19,147 nt of DNA from JAGFIY01 sp964499285 (GTDB taxonomy: Bacteria; Bacteroidota; Ignavibacteria; Ignavibacteriales; Melioribacteraceae): NCBI GenBank assembly GCA_964499285.1, contig CAZCLA010000049.1:1-19147 (forward strand). The letters are read 5' to 3'. A program made the translations under genes and the position numbers. Under the pieces are notes generated by a model, which was given only the letters and a program-made list of their open reading frames with translations, did no database searches and had not been told where the DNA came from. Shown here piece after piece: positions 1-5,695 of this stretch. Each line of letters opens with the position of its first letter. Within the stretch, counting starts at the first letter, position 1.

Positions 1-38
1 AAGTTGAAGGTTTAATGTTGCGAGGGTATGCAATAAAT

Positions 39-76
39 GTCATTGCGAATCCTGATTTATCGGGATGAAGCAATCT
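39..76. repeat. Half copy of a dispersed GTCATTGCGA...GAAGCAATCT repeat
   Basis: The words GTCATTGCGA (39-48) and GAAGCAATCT (67-76) recur in the same order and orientation in the longer palindromic element at 7323-7421. Here only the left half is present, separated by a small imperfect TCC...CGGGA hairpin. It lies outside coding sequence. It is best read as a partial or decayed copy of a REP-like intergenic repeat. The shared words are seen directly; the family assignment is inference. Confidence 0.6.
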
Positions 77-167
77 TTGAAACACAACACAGAATTATAT
101 TGATACTTAAATATTTTTGATTTATTATGGAAATGTAAATTAAGTAAATTTAATCGGGACTTCAACA

Positions 168-290
168 TTGATTGAAAACCGAAATAGAACCTCAGCAAAA
201 CCTAAACTGCTTAATCAAGCAAAGCACAAACTGCAATCCGAGCGCTACAGCAAAAAGACAATAAAAAACAGCGTTGATATAGATTTAGCG
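168..290 (+). pseudogene. Remnant of an integron-integrase-like N-terminus
   Basis: From a TTG at 168 the frame encodes about 40 residues that resemble the N-terminal SAM-like core-binding domain of integron integrases (IntI, tyrosine recombinases). KPKLLNQ followed by a helix ending in RYSKKT matches the family pattern KPKLLDQ...HYS.RT. After that the resemblance stops. The frame runs through a large hairpin at 302-406 and ends at 410, far short of the roughly 320 residues of a working integrase. No catalytic Arg/His/Tyr region is present. The fragment points the same way as the genes behind it, which is unusual because intI normally faces away from its cassettes. I infer a truncated relic. 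A short unrelated ORF that happens to match is the alternative. The 3' limit is approximate. Confidence 0.4.
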
Positions 291-301
291 GTTGAAACAA
301 C

Positions 302-406
302 AGTATTTTATCTGCAAATGGAATCAAAGTGGACATCCCGATTCTTCGGGATGAGTCTTAAGGTTATTCAGTATCTATTTTTTTTCTCATTTACAGATAA
401 AATACT
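302..406. repeat. 19-bp inverted repeat with internal hairpin, next to the GTTAGGC core
   Basis: Bases 302-320 are the reverse complement of 388-406 with a single mismatch, so one strand could fold into a 105-nt hairpin. Inside it, 334-341 (CATCCCGA) pairs perfectly with 346-353 across a 4-nt loop. The long stem ends 5 bp before GTTAGGC at 412-418. That is the geometry of the L'-spacer-R' side of an integron attC site. The opposite R'' box (RYYYAAC) cannot be recognised on the left, so this would be a half-decayed or atypical site. A transcription terminator is less likely because neither arm is followed by a clean T-run. Confidence 0.55.
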
Positions 407-411
407 ATAGA

Positions 412-418
412 GTTAGGC
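412..418 (+). other. Integron recombination core site GTTAGGC (candidate cassette boundary)
   Basis: GTTAGGC fits the integron core consensus GTTRRRY exactly. It sits 30 bp before the first of two short same-strand genes whose far end carries GCCTAAC (1469-1475), the partner R'' box. A heptamer alone is weak evidence. The pairing with the downstream element and the adjoining long inverted repeat make it credible. Confidence 0.5.
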
Positions 419-448
419 ATCAGAATAAATAAGTTTATTAAATTTTAA

Positions 449-928
449 ATGAGCAATATAATGGAAACATTATTTTCGATCGGTTTGCTTATTGTTTTTG
501 GGATTATTAGCAATTTCTTGATGTTATTCATACTAAATATTGGAGGTGTGCCCGGTGCACTTATAGCTGGGACCCCTGGAAAAAGGAGTAAGTCACGTTT
601 TATAACTGGTTCTATTATTGCATCTTTTGGCCAAAGTTATATTTATCTTGCTTACATCGCTTTTATCGTTAGTTGGACAAAACTTGCAGCGAGCCAACCC
701 GATATTACAAGCTATCTCATTTGGCCGATTGCGTTTTTGGTAGTTTTAGGCCCAATTTGGTTTAATCTTATCAGAGCAAGAGTTGAGAATAAAGAACAGG
801 AACACGCTAGTGCACAAGTTGAAGCTCTACATTTAACATTGATTGTTTCACTATTTGGATTTTTTATATTTGTTTTTTTTGAAAAGATTATGTCATTTGG
901 CTGGGGATGGGTTCCGTATGTCAACTAG
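449..928 (+). CDS. Small four-helix membrane protein of unknown function (candidate cassette gene)
   Basis: This 159-residue protein is strongly hydrophobic, with four likely membrane segments at about residues 7-29, 52-76, 87-107 and 127-147. A basic loop (GKRSKSR, 44-50) joins the first two, and a charged loop (RARVENKEQEH) joins the last two. There is no signal peptide separate from the first helix. A GGVPGALIAGTPG stretch at 32-44 is glycine-rich and may be a re-entrant or functional loop. I do not recognise a family. The ATG at 449 has no clear Shine-Dalgarno sequence, and an in-frame ATG at 461 is an alternative start. The next gene follows after 17 nt on the same strand, so the two are probably co-transcribed. 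They lie between an integron-like core site and an attC-like element, which suggests cassette cargo. Confidence 0.75.
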   Translation: MSNIMETLFSIGLLIVFGIISNFLMLFILNIGGVPGALIAGTPGKRSKSRFITGSIIASFGQSYIYLAYIAFIVSWTKLAASQPDITSYLIWPIAFLVVLGPIWFNLIRARVENKEQEHASAQVEALHLTLIVSLFGFFIFVFFEKIMSFGWGWVPYVN

Positions 929-945
929 GATAATAAAATAACAAC

Positions 946-1467
946 ATGGATAATCTTCGTTTAGAATTAGAAAAAATAACAAAGAATGGCGATCCCAAAA
1001 GTCATCCATATTTGATAGATAAATTAAAATCAAAATTCCACCACTCTATAAGAGTTGAAGAAAGCCTAGTAGACATTAGTAAATATACTTGTATACTTTA
1101 TGCTTTTGATATTGTTGATAATCAAGAATATATTTCTTTAGCACGTAGATGTCCGAAAGCAATATTTGCGAATACTGAATTTTTAAAATTTCTAATCGAT
1201 AAAAATTACCTATTACCATCAAATAAAGAGTCAGATAAAAAATTAATTATTTATTCAGATAAAAATAATATTAAACACATTGGTCGTTTAATTGAAGAAG
1301 GATCAGTTTTATCCAAATGGGGAACTGGACATTTGTATAAGCATCCAATATTTGAGATTCCTTCAAATTATGGCAATGATGTAAAATACTTTTTAGCAAT
1401 AAATAAAGAAAATGTCCTAAGATTTTTTATTGAATTTGCCAAGACAAAGGGAGTGAAATTTAATTAA
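946..1467 (+). CDS. Hypothetical soluble protein with possible Cys/His active site (candidate cassette gene)
   Basis: This 173-residue protein has no signal peptide or membrane segment. The most structured part is the block KHIGRLIEEGSVLSKWG at about 110-126, followed by KHPIFEIPSNYG. A hydrophobic CILYAF segment with Cys49 precedes it. The spacing, a Cys at a helix start and then a His (His111) on a strand followed by an SKWG turn, is reminiscent of compact papain-like (NlpC/P60-type) proteins. I cannot name a family, and an enzyme function is inference only. The stop codon lies one base before the GCCTAAC of the attC-like element, the usual arrangement for an integron cassette. It follows the membrane-protein gene by 17 nt. 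Codon use is AT-rich, like the rest of the region. Confidence 0.75.
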   Translation: MDNLRLELEKITKNGDPKSHPYLIDKLKSKFHHSIRVEESLVDISKYTCILYAFDIVDNQEYISLARRCPKAIFANTEFLKFLIDKNYLLPSNKESDKKLIIYSDKNNIKHIGRLIEEGSVLSKWGTGHLYKHPIFEIPSNYGNDVKYFLAINKENVLRFFIEFAKTKGVKFN

Positions 1468-1468
1468 T

Positions 1469-1645
1469 GCCTAACATCTGTTATGTTAAAAGTCAAATGA
1501 AGCGATCAAGCAGCTTCCCAGTAAATAAGAATCAATCTGTTATTAACAGTCATCCGGTTTATGGAGCTGCAAGAACTAATAAAGTTATATAATCATTGCC
1601 GCAATCATTAAATTGAAGGAATTTACCAATCCGCAGATGTTAGTT
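1469..1645 (+). other. attC-like recombination element
   Basis: GCCTAAC at 1469-1475 fits the attC R'' consensus RYYYAAC. The 10-mer CTAACATCTG (1471-1480) pairs perfectly with CAGATGTTAG (1634-1643), whose GTTAGTT is one or two bases off GTTRRRY. Between them are smaller hairpins (GAAGC/GCTTC at 1499-1517, CTGTT/AACAG at 1537-1549). At about 177 bp it is longer than most attC sites, and I could not define a convincing L''/L' pair. It begins immediately after a stop codon, which supports the cassette reading. An alternative right boundary is the near-core CTTAGGC at 1774-1780. Confidence 0.45.
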
Positions 1646-2128
1646 AACGGTCAATGCGTAAATAATGGATTCTTACTTTACTAGTGCTAGTTCGTATTTC
1701 TTTTATTTTTTAAGACGTATGTGATTCTACTCAATAATTTCTTTGCTATTCCGATTCCGATTATTGCTTTTTGCTTAGGCATTTAATAACAAGTTTTTAT
1801 TGAGTAAAGTCCCGGCTGTCGGAATGTTCCAGTCTGCTAATAATGAAAACGAAATTGTCCCGATATATCGGAACTTATTACAGGATATCCCACTTATATT
1901 AGAGGATAAATTATTTCGTTTGTTGGGTTTGCTGAAGAATTTAAGTAGTAAAGAATCACAAAGCGGAAAACTTTTGATTAGGAAATCTTTTAAATAATAG
2001 CAGCGTTTTAACATAACACGCCAGTATACCACAAAAAATATTTTTTCAGTTTACATTTTTTAGAGAACAAAACACTAAAAATCATCAAGTTGTGTAAAAC
2101 CAAAAAGTAGTTGTTCATTTTTCTTGCA
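1646..2128. other. About 480 bp without a convincing gene, rich in small inverted repeats
   Basis: Short open frames exist on both strands (1800-1997 plus, 1775-2032 minus), but they overlap each other, resemble nothing I know and have no ribosome binding site. Visible structure: TACTCAATAA (1728-1737) pairs with TTATTGAGTA (1797-1806) around the near-core CTTAGGC (1774-1780). CCGATATATCGG (1860-1871) is a perfect palindrome. TTTTAACATAACA (2006-2018) is an inverted copy of 1479-1491 inside the attC-like element. This is probably decayed mobile or cassette DNA. Confidence 0.5.
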
Positions 2129-2153
2129 AATAATAACGTAAAGCGTTATTATT
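2129..2153. promoter_or_regulatory. Perfect palindrome before higB, probable HigA operator
   Basis: AATAATAACG (2129-2138) and CGTTATTATT (2144-2153) are perfect reverse complements around the 5-nt centre TAAAG. The palindrome ends 5 nt before the higB start codon. HigA-type antitoxins repress their own operon by binding such palindromes with their HTH domain, so this is the natural autoregulatory operator. Binding is inferred. Confidence 0.7.
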
Positions 2154-2158
2154 AACCT

Positions 2159-2446
2159 ATGATAAAAAGTTTTGCAGATAAATCAACTGAATATTTATTC
2201 AATAGAAGATTCGTCAAACGATTTCCGAATCAAATTCATAAAATTGCTTATCGAAAATTATTAATCATTGATGGTGCAGAACATCTTGATGATTTGAAAG
2301 TTCCACCCGGAAATCGACTCGAAAAATTGTCTGGAAATTTATCCGCAAAGCATAGCATTAGAATTAATGACCAATGGAGAATAATTTTTTCTTGGAAAGA
2401 TAATAATGCTTATGAAGTAGAGATAATAGATTATCATAAAGGATAA
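2159..2446 (+). CDS. higB: HigB-family toxin (RelE/ParE superfamily mRNA interferase)
   Basis: This 95-residue protein matches the HigB/GraT type of RelE-like toxins, which cleave mRNA on the ribosome. Seen in the sequence: an N-terminal IKSFADKSTEYLF strand-helix segment, a central LDDLKVPPGNRLEKLSG block, the SIRINDQWRIIFSW strand pair typical of the family, and a C-terminal D91-Y92-H93 triad matching the catalytic Asp-Tyr-His end of characterised HigB proteins. Length is normal and nothing is missing, so an active toxin is likely. The toxin gene comes first, which distinguishes higBA from most toxin-antitoxin operons. It is followed after 5 nt by the antitoxin gene. Transcription is probably controlled by the palindrome just upstream. 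Confidence 0.92.
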   Translation: MIKSFADKSTEYLFNRRFVKRFPNQIHKIAYRKLLIIDGAEHLDDLKVPPGNRLEKLSGNLSAKHSIRINDQWRIIFSWKDNNAYEVEIIDYHKG

Positions 2447-2451
2447 AAATT

Positions 2452-2754
2452 ATGAGTAGAAAATTAGAACCAATACATCCTGGGGAAATATTACTTGAAG
2501 AGTTTTTAAACCCAATGGAAATCAGTCAATATAGATTGGCAAAAGATATAAATGTTCCGGCAAGGCGAATCAATGAAATCGTACTTGGTAAAAGATCAAT
2601 TACAGCAGATACCGCTTTACGATTGTCAGAATATTTTGGAATGTCAGAAAAATTTTGGTTGAACTTACAAATGAAATACAACTTAGAAATTGAAAAAGAT
2701 AAACTTCAAGACAGATTAAAAAGGGAAGTAAAGAAACTAAAACAAGCTATTTAA
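2452..2754 (+). CDS. higA: HigA-family antitoxin (XRE-type helix-turn-helix)
   Basis: This 100-residue protein begins with the family hallmark IHPGEILLEEFL (residues 8-19). It has an XRE helix-turn-helix at about 25-62 (YRLAKDINVPARRINEIVLGKR, then TADTALRLSEYFG) and ends with the HigA signature FWLNLQMKYNLE and a charged helix. It neutralises HigB by direct binding and represses the operon. It starts 5 nt after higB, so the pair is surely co-transcribed. Full length. The contig ends about 35 bp after the stop, so no terminator or downstream cassette site can be seen. Confidence 0.93.
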   Translation: MSRKLEPIHPGEILLEEFLNPMEISQYRLAKDINVPARRINEIVLGKRSITADTALRLSEYFGMSEKFWLNLQMKYNLEIEKDKLQDRLKREVKKLKQAI

Positions 2755-2789
2755 AAAGTTGTGGTATTACCTCTTTAATAAGTAAAAAG

Positions 2790-2889
2790 NNNNNNNNNNN
2801 NNNNNNNNNNNNNNNNNNNNNNNNNNNNNNNNNNNNNNNNNNNNNNNNNNNNNNNNNNNNNNNNNNNNNNNNNNNNNNNNNNNNNNNNN
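2790..2889. other. Assembly gap of 100 N
   Basis: Exactly 100 unknown bases, the usual placeholder for a scaffold join of unestimated length. Everything to the left is accessory DNA and everything to the right is core genome. The true distance, and possibly the adjacency itself, is unknown. The flank at 2890-3000 holds only a weak 6-bp hairpin (2897-2913). Confidence 0.98.
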
Positions 2890-3000
2890 TTTGAACTTCA
2901 CTGCAATAGTGAAATGAATATTATCAGGTTACGAGATTATTACTGCGATAATTGACGGGATTTCAATTACAGAAAATATTAAAGTGATTTCAACCACAAA

Positions 3001-4485
3001 TTATTTCAAGCTATCCAGCAAGTGTTGAAGAAGTTCGCTTTTGTGTACTCTTACCTGCTCCATTGAATCACGTTCACGCACGGTTACCGTTCCATCTTCC
3101 AAAGTTTGAGTATCAACCGTTATGCAGTATGGTGTGCCGGCTTCATCCTGTCTTCTATATCTTCTTCCAACAGCACCTTTACTGTCGTAAAAGACTTTCA
3201 TAAAAGGTCTTAAGTCAGCTTCAATTTCTCTAGCAATTTCAGGCATTCCGTCCTTGTTAACTAGGGGAAATATTGCTGCTTTTATCGGAGCCAACTTAGG
3301 ATGGAAACGCATAACCACACGCATTTCACCGTTTACTTCTTCCTCATCATAAGCATCCACAAGAAAAGCCATAAACGATCTACTTGCTCCGGCTGATGTT
3401 TCGATTATATATGGAATGAATTTCTCTTTACTTTCTTCGTCAAAATATTTTTGTGACTTACCCGAAAATTCTTCGTGTTTGCTGAGGTCGAAATCAGTTC
3501 TGTTATGAATGCCTTCTATTTCTCCCCAACCGAACGGAAATTCATATTCAATATCTGTTGCCTCTTTTGCATAATGTGCAAGCTTATCTTCGGGATGATC
3601 GTGAAAGCGGAGCTTATCTTCCTTCATACCCAAAGACTTGAACCATTCAATTCTTTGCTGCTTCCATTCATCGTAGTATTTTTTATCGTCTGCCGGTTTT
3701 ACAAAATACTGCATTTCCATCTGTTCAAATTCACGGGTGCGGAAGAGGAAATTTTTTGTGTTTATTTCATTACGAAATGCTTTACCAACTTGTGCAATTC
3801 CGAAAGGAAGTTTTTGTCTGCTTGAACCTTGAACGTTCAAGAAATTTACGAATATTCCCTGTGCAGTTTCGGGTCTAAGATAAACAACGTTGTCGCTGCT
3901 TTCGACCGGACCGATAAATGTTTTGAACATTAAATTAAAACTTCTTGGCTCAGTAAACTTCCCCTGTGTTCCGCAGTTAGGGCAGTTCATAAGTGACAGC
4001 AGTGTTTTGCTTATTTCGGGATCTTCTAATAGAAGTTCAAATTTTGAATTTAGATCATCTTCCGATTCGATAATTTGATCGAACAAAGCCGCAAAGTTTT
4101 TATATCCATCTACTGATTTAGCTTCTTCGAGGATTTTTTCTTTTTTCTTATCGGAAATTTGTTCTGAGAGTGTGTCTAATCTGTATCTTGCTTTGCACTG
4201 TTTACAGTCGATCATAGGATCAGTAAAATTTTCAACGTGCCCCGAAGCTTCCCAAACTCTTGGATGCATCAAAATTGAAGCGTCCAAACCTTCAACATCT
4301 TCGCGGTAAGTCATCGTCTTCCACCATTCTTCTTTAATATTGCGAAGGAGTTCAACGCCAAGCGGACCGTAATCCCAGCAGCCGTTTAACCCTCCGTAAA
4401 TTTCACTCGATTGAAAGACAAATCCTTTTCTTTTTGCAAGAGATACGATTTTCTCTACAACATTTTCTTTCTTATTCTGTGCTAT
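3001..4485 (-). CDS. glyS: Glycyl-tRNA synthetase, alpha2 (archaeal/eukaryotic-like) type
   Basis: Class II synthetase that charges tRNA-Gly with glycine as a homodimer. Without its true N-terminus the frame has an ATG only at 4314, yet strong GlyRS homology continues upstream: EKIVSLAKRKGFVFQSSEIY, then GGLNGCWDYGPLGVELLRNI. This reaches an in-frame TAA at 4498-4500. The only start that fits is ATA at 4483-4485 (I-A-Q-N-K-K, where relatives have MAQ-like starts), 6 nt after a GAGG at 4492-4495. That gives 494 residues. Motif 2 (FRNEI, Arg238/Glu240), a zinc-ribbon-like pair CKQC (94-97) and CPNC (168-171), the EIEGIHNRTDFDL block, motif 3 (SRSFMAFL) and the C-terminal anticodon-binding domain (KLAPIKAAIFPL) are all present. 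It lies 100 bp after serC, with its own promoter and a terminator between. Confidence 0.95.
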   Translation of the reverse strand: MAQNKKENVVEKIVSLAKRKGFVFQSSEIYGGLNGCWDYGPLGVELLRNIKEEWWKTMTYREDVEGLDASILMHPRVWEASGHVENFTDPMIDCKQCKARYRLDTLSEQISDKKKEKILEEAKSVDGYKNFAALFDQIIESEDDLNSKFELLLEDPEISKTLLSLMNCPNCGTQGKFTEPRSFNLMFKTFIGPVESSDNVVYLRPETAQGIFVNFLNVQGSSRQKLPFGIAQVGKAFRNEINTKNFLFRTREFEQMEMQYFVKPADDKKYYDEWKQQRIEWFKSLGMKEDKLRFHDHPEDKLAHYAKEATDIEYEFPFGWGEIEGIHNRTDFDLSKHEEFSGKSQKYFDEESKEKFIPYIIETSAGASRSFMAFLVDAYDEEEVNGEMRVVMRFHPKLAPIKAAIFPLVNKDGMPEIAREIEADLRPFMKVFYDSKGAVGRRYRRQDEAGTPYCITVDTQTLEDGTVTVRERDSMEQVRVHKSELLQHLLDSLK

Positions 4486-4519
4486 GACAAACCTCGCTTA
4501 TCTGATTTTTTCGAAAGGA

Positions 4520-4527
4520 CAAATATA
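4520..4527 (-). promoter_or_regulatory. Bacteroidota-type -7 element before glyS
   Basis: The minus strand reads TATATTTG, a full match to the Bacteroidota -7 consensus TAnnTTTG, about 35 nt before the proposed AUA start. At the -33 position (19-nt spacing) there is only TTCT, a poor match to TTTG. It lies after the serC terminator, as expected for an independent glyS promoter. Confidence 0.45.
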
Positions 4528-4545
4528 ACATTTTAGGTTTTCTTT

Positions 4546-4574
4546 AAGAAGAGGGAGAAGATTTAACTTCTCCC
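4546..4574 (-). terminator. Intrinsic terminator after serC
   Basis: On the minus strand GGGAGAAG (4574-4567) pairs with CTTCTCCC (4560-4553) around a 6-nt loop. A pyrimidine/T-rich tail follows (TCTTCTT, 4552-4546). It begins 11 nt after the serC stop. The T-run is broken by C, so efficiency may be moderate. Confidence 0.65.
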
Positions 4575-4585
4575 CAAAGATGTGA

Positions 4586-5665
4586 TTAATTTTTTGCTTT
4601 GAAGTCTTTCATAAATTCAACGAGATCATCAACGCCATTCGGAGGGAACGCATTGTAAATCGATGCTCTTAATCCGCCAACCGATCTATGACCTTTCAAA
4701 CCGTTGAATCCTTTTTCCGTAGCCTCCGCAATAAGTTTCTTCTCAAGATCTTCATTTGGCAGCCTGAAAGTAACGTTCATCAACGAGCGATCTTCTTTTG
4801 CGGCTGTTCCTTTGTAGAAACCGTCTGTGCTGTCCATATAATCATAAAGAACATTTGCTTTGGTAAGATTTCGTTCATACATCTTATCCAAACCGCCCAT
4901 GTTGAGAAGCCACTTAAAAACTAATCCCATTATATAAATTGAGTACGTGGGCGGTGTGTTATAGAGAGATTCTTTTTCCTCGTGGATCTTATAGTTAAGA
5001 TAGGTATGAAGATTATCCGACGATCTTTCAAGCAAGTCTTTTCTGATAATTACAAGAGTACAGCCGGAAGGACCCATATTTTTCTGTGCACCGGCATAGA
5101 TCAGCGCATATTTGTTGATATCAATTTTCTTATGAAGCATATCTGAAGAAGTATCACAAACTAGAGGAACATTTCCAACTTCCGGCTCTTTATGATATTG
5201 TGTTCCGAAAATGGTGTTGTTCGAAGTAAAGTGAACGTATGAAGCTTCGGGATCGAGTTTCAATTCTTCTTGTTTCGGAATTCTAGCAAAGTTCTCGCTT
5301 TCAGTCGAAGCAGCAATATTAACTGTGCCCACTCTCTTAGCTTCCTTTACGGCTTTCTTTGCCCATGAACCGGTAACGATATAGTCGGCTTTAGCTTTCA
5401 TTATATTCATCGGAACCATCGAAAACTGAAGCGTTGCACCGCCTTGCAGAAACAGCACCGAATAATTATCTCCGATATTGAGAAGTTTTCTTAAATCAGC
5501 TTCGGCTTCTTTAATTATGTTATCATAAGTTTTTGAACGGTGACTCATTTCCATCACCGACAAACCTTGTCCTTTATAAGAGTAAAAATCCTTCTGCGCT
5601 TCAAGCAGCACTTCTTCCGGAAGAATAGCCGGACCGGCACTGAAATTATAAATTCGTTTTTCCAT
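4586..5665 (-). CDS. serC: Phosphoserine aminotransferase
   Basis: PLP enzyme of 359 residues that converts 3-phosphohydroxypyruvate and glutamate to O-phosphoserine and 2-oxoglutarate in serine biosynthesis. It may also act in the PLP-synthesis branch. The N-terminal YNFSAGPAILP, the phosphate-binding GGATLQF (75-81), the NNTIFGTQ segment and the YAGAQKNMGPSG motif with Schiff-base Lys195 all identify the class V SerC family. The C-terminal GLKGHRSVGGLRASIYNAF is intact, and the length is typical. The start ATG is 6 nt behind AGAGG. It follows the DUF1015 gene by 30 nt on the same strand, so the two are probably one transcript. A terminator follows it. Confidence 0.97.
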   Translation of the reverse strand: MEKRIYNFSAGPAILPEEVLLEAQKDFYSYKGQGLSVMEMSHRSKTYDNIIKEAEADLRKLLNIGDNYSVLFLQGGATLQFSMVPMNIMKAKADYIVTGSWAKKAVKEAKRVGTVNIAASTESENFARIPKQEELKLDPEASYVHFTSNNTIFGTQYHKEPEVGNVPLVCDTSSDMLHKKIDINKYALIYAGAQKNMGPSGCTLVIIRKDLLERSSDNLHTYLNYKIHEEKESLYNTPPTYSIYIMGLVFKWLLNMGGLDKMYERNLTKANVLYDYMDSTDGFYKGTAAKEDRSLMNVTFRLPNEDLEKKLIAEATEKGFNGLKGHRSVGGLRASIYNAFPPNGVDDLVEFMKDFKAKN

Positions 5666-5695
5666 TCTAACCTCTTTTAGATTTTAAATTTTCTT

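Noticed and set aside
1775..2032. 85-codon minus-strand frame overlapping a 65-codon plus-strand frame (1800-1997)
   Set aside because: Both overlap palindromes and each other, have no ribosome site and no recognisable motif. They read as decayed non-coding DNA.
2890..3000. Terminator after glyS
   Set aside because: Only a 6-bp stem (2897-2913), about 90 nt from the stop and with no T-run on the minus strand.
4472..4531. 19-codon minus-strand upstream ORF (ATG at 4531-4529) overlapping the glyS start
   Set aside because: Its start lies upstream of the likely -7 promoter element, so it would not be in the glyS message. A leader peptide is not supported.
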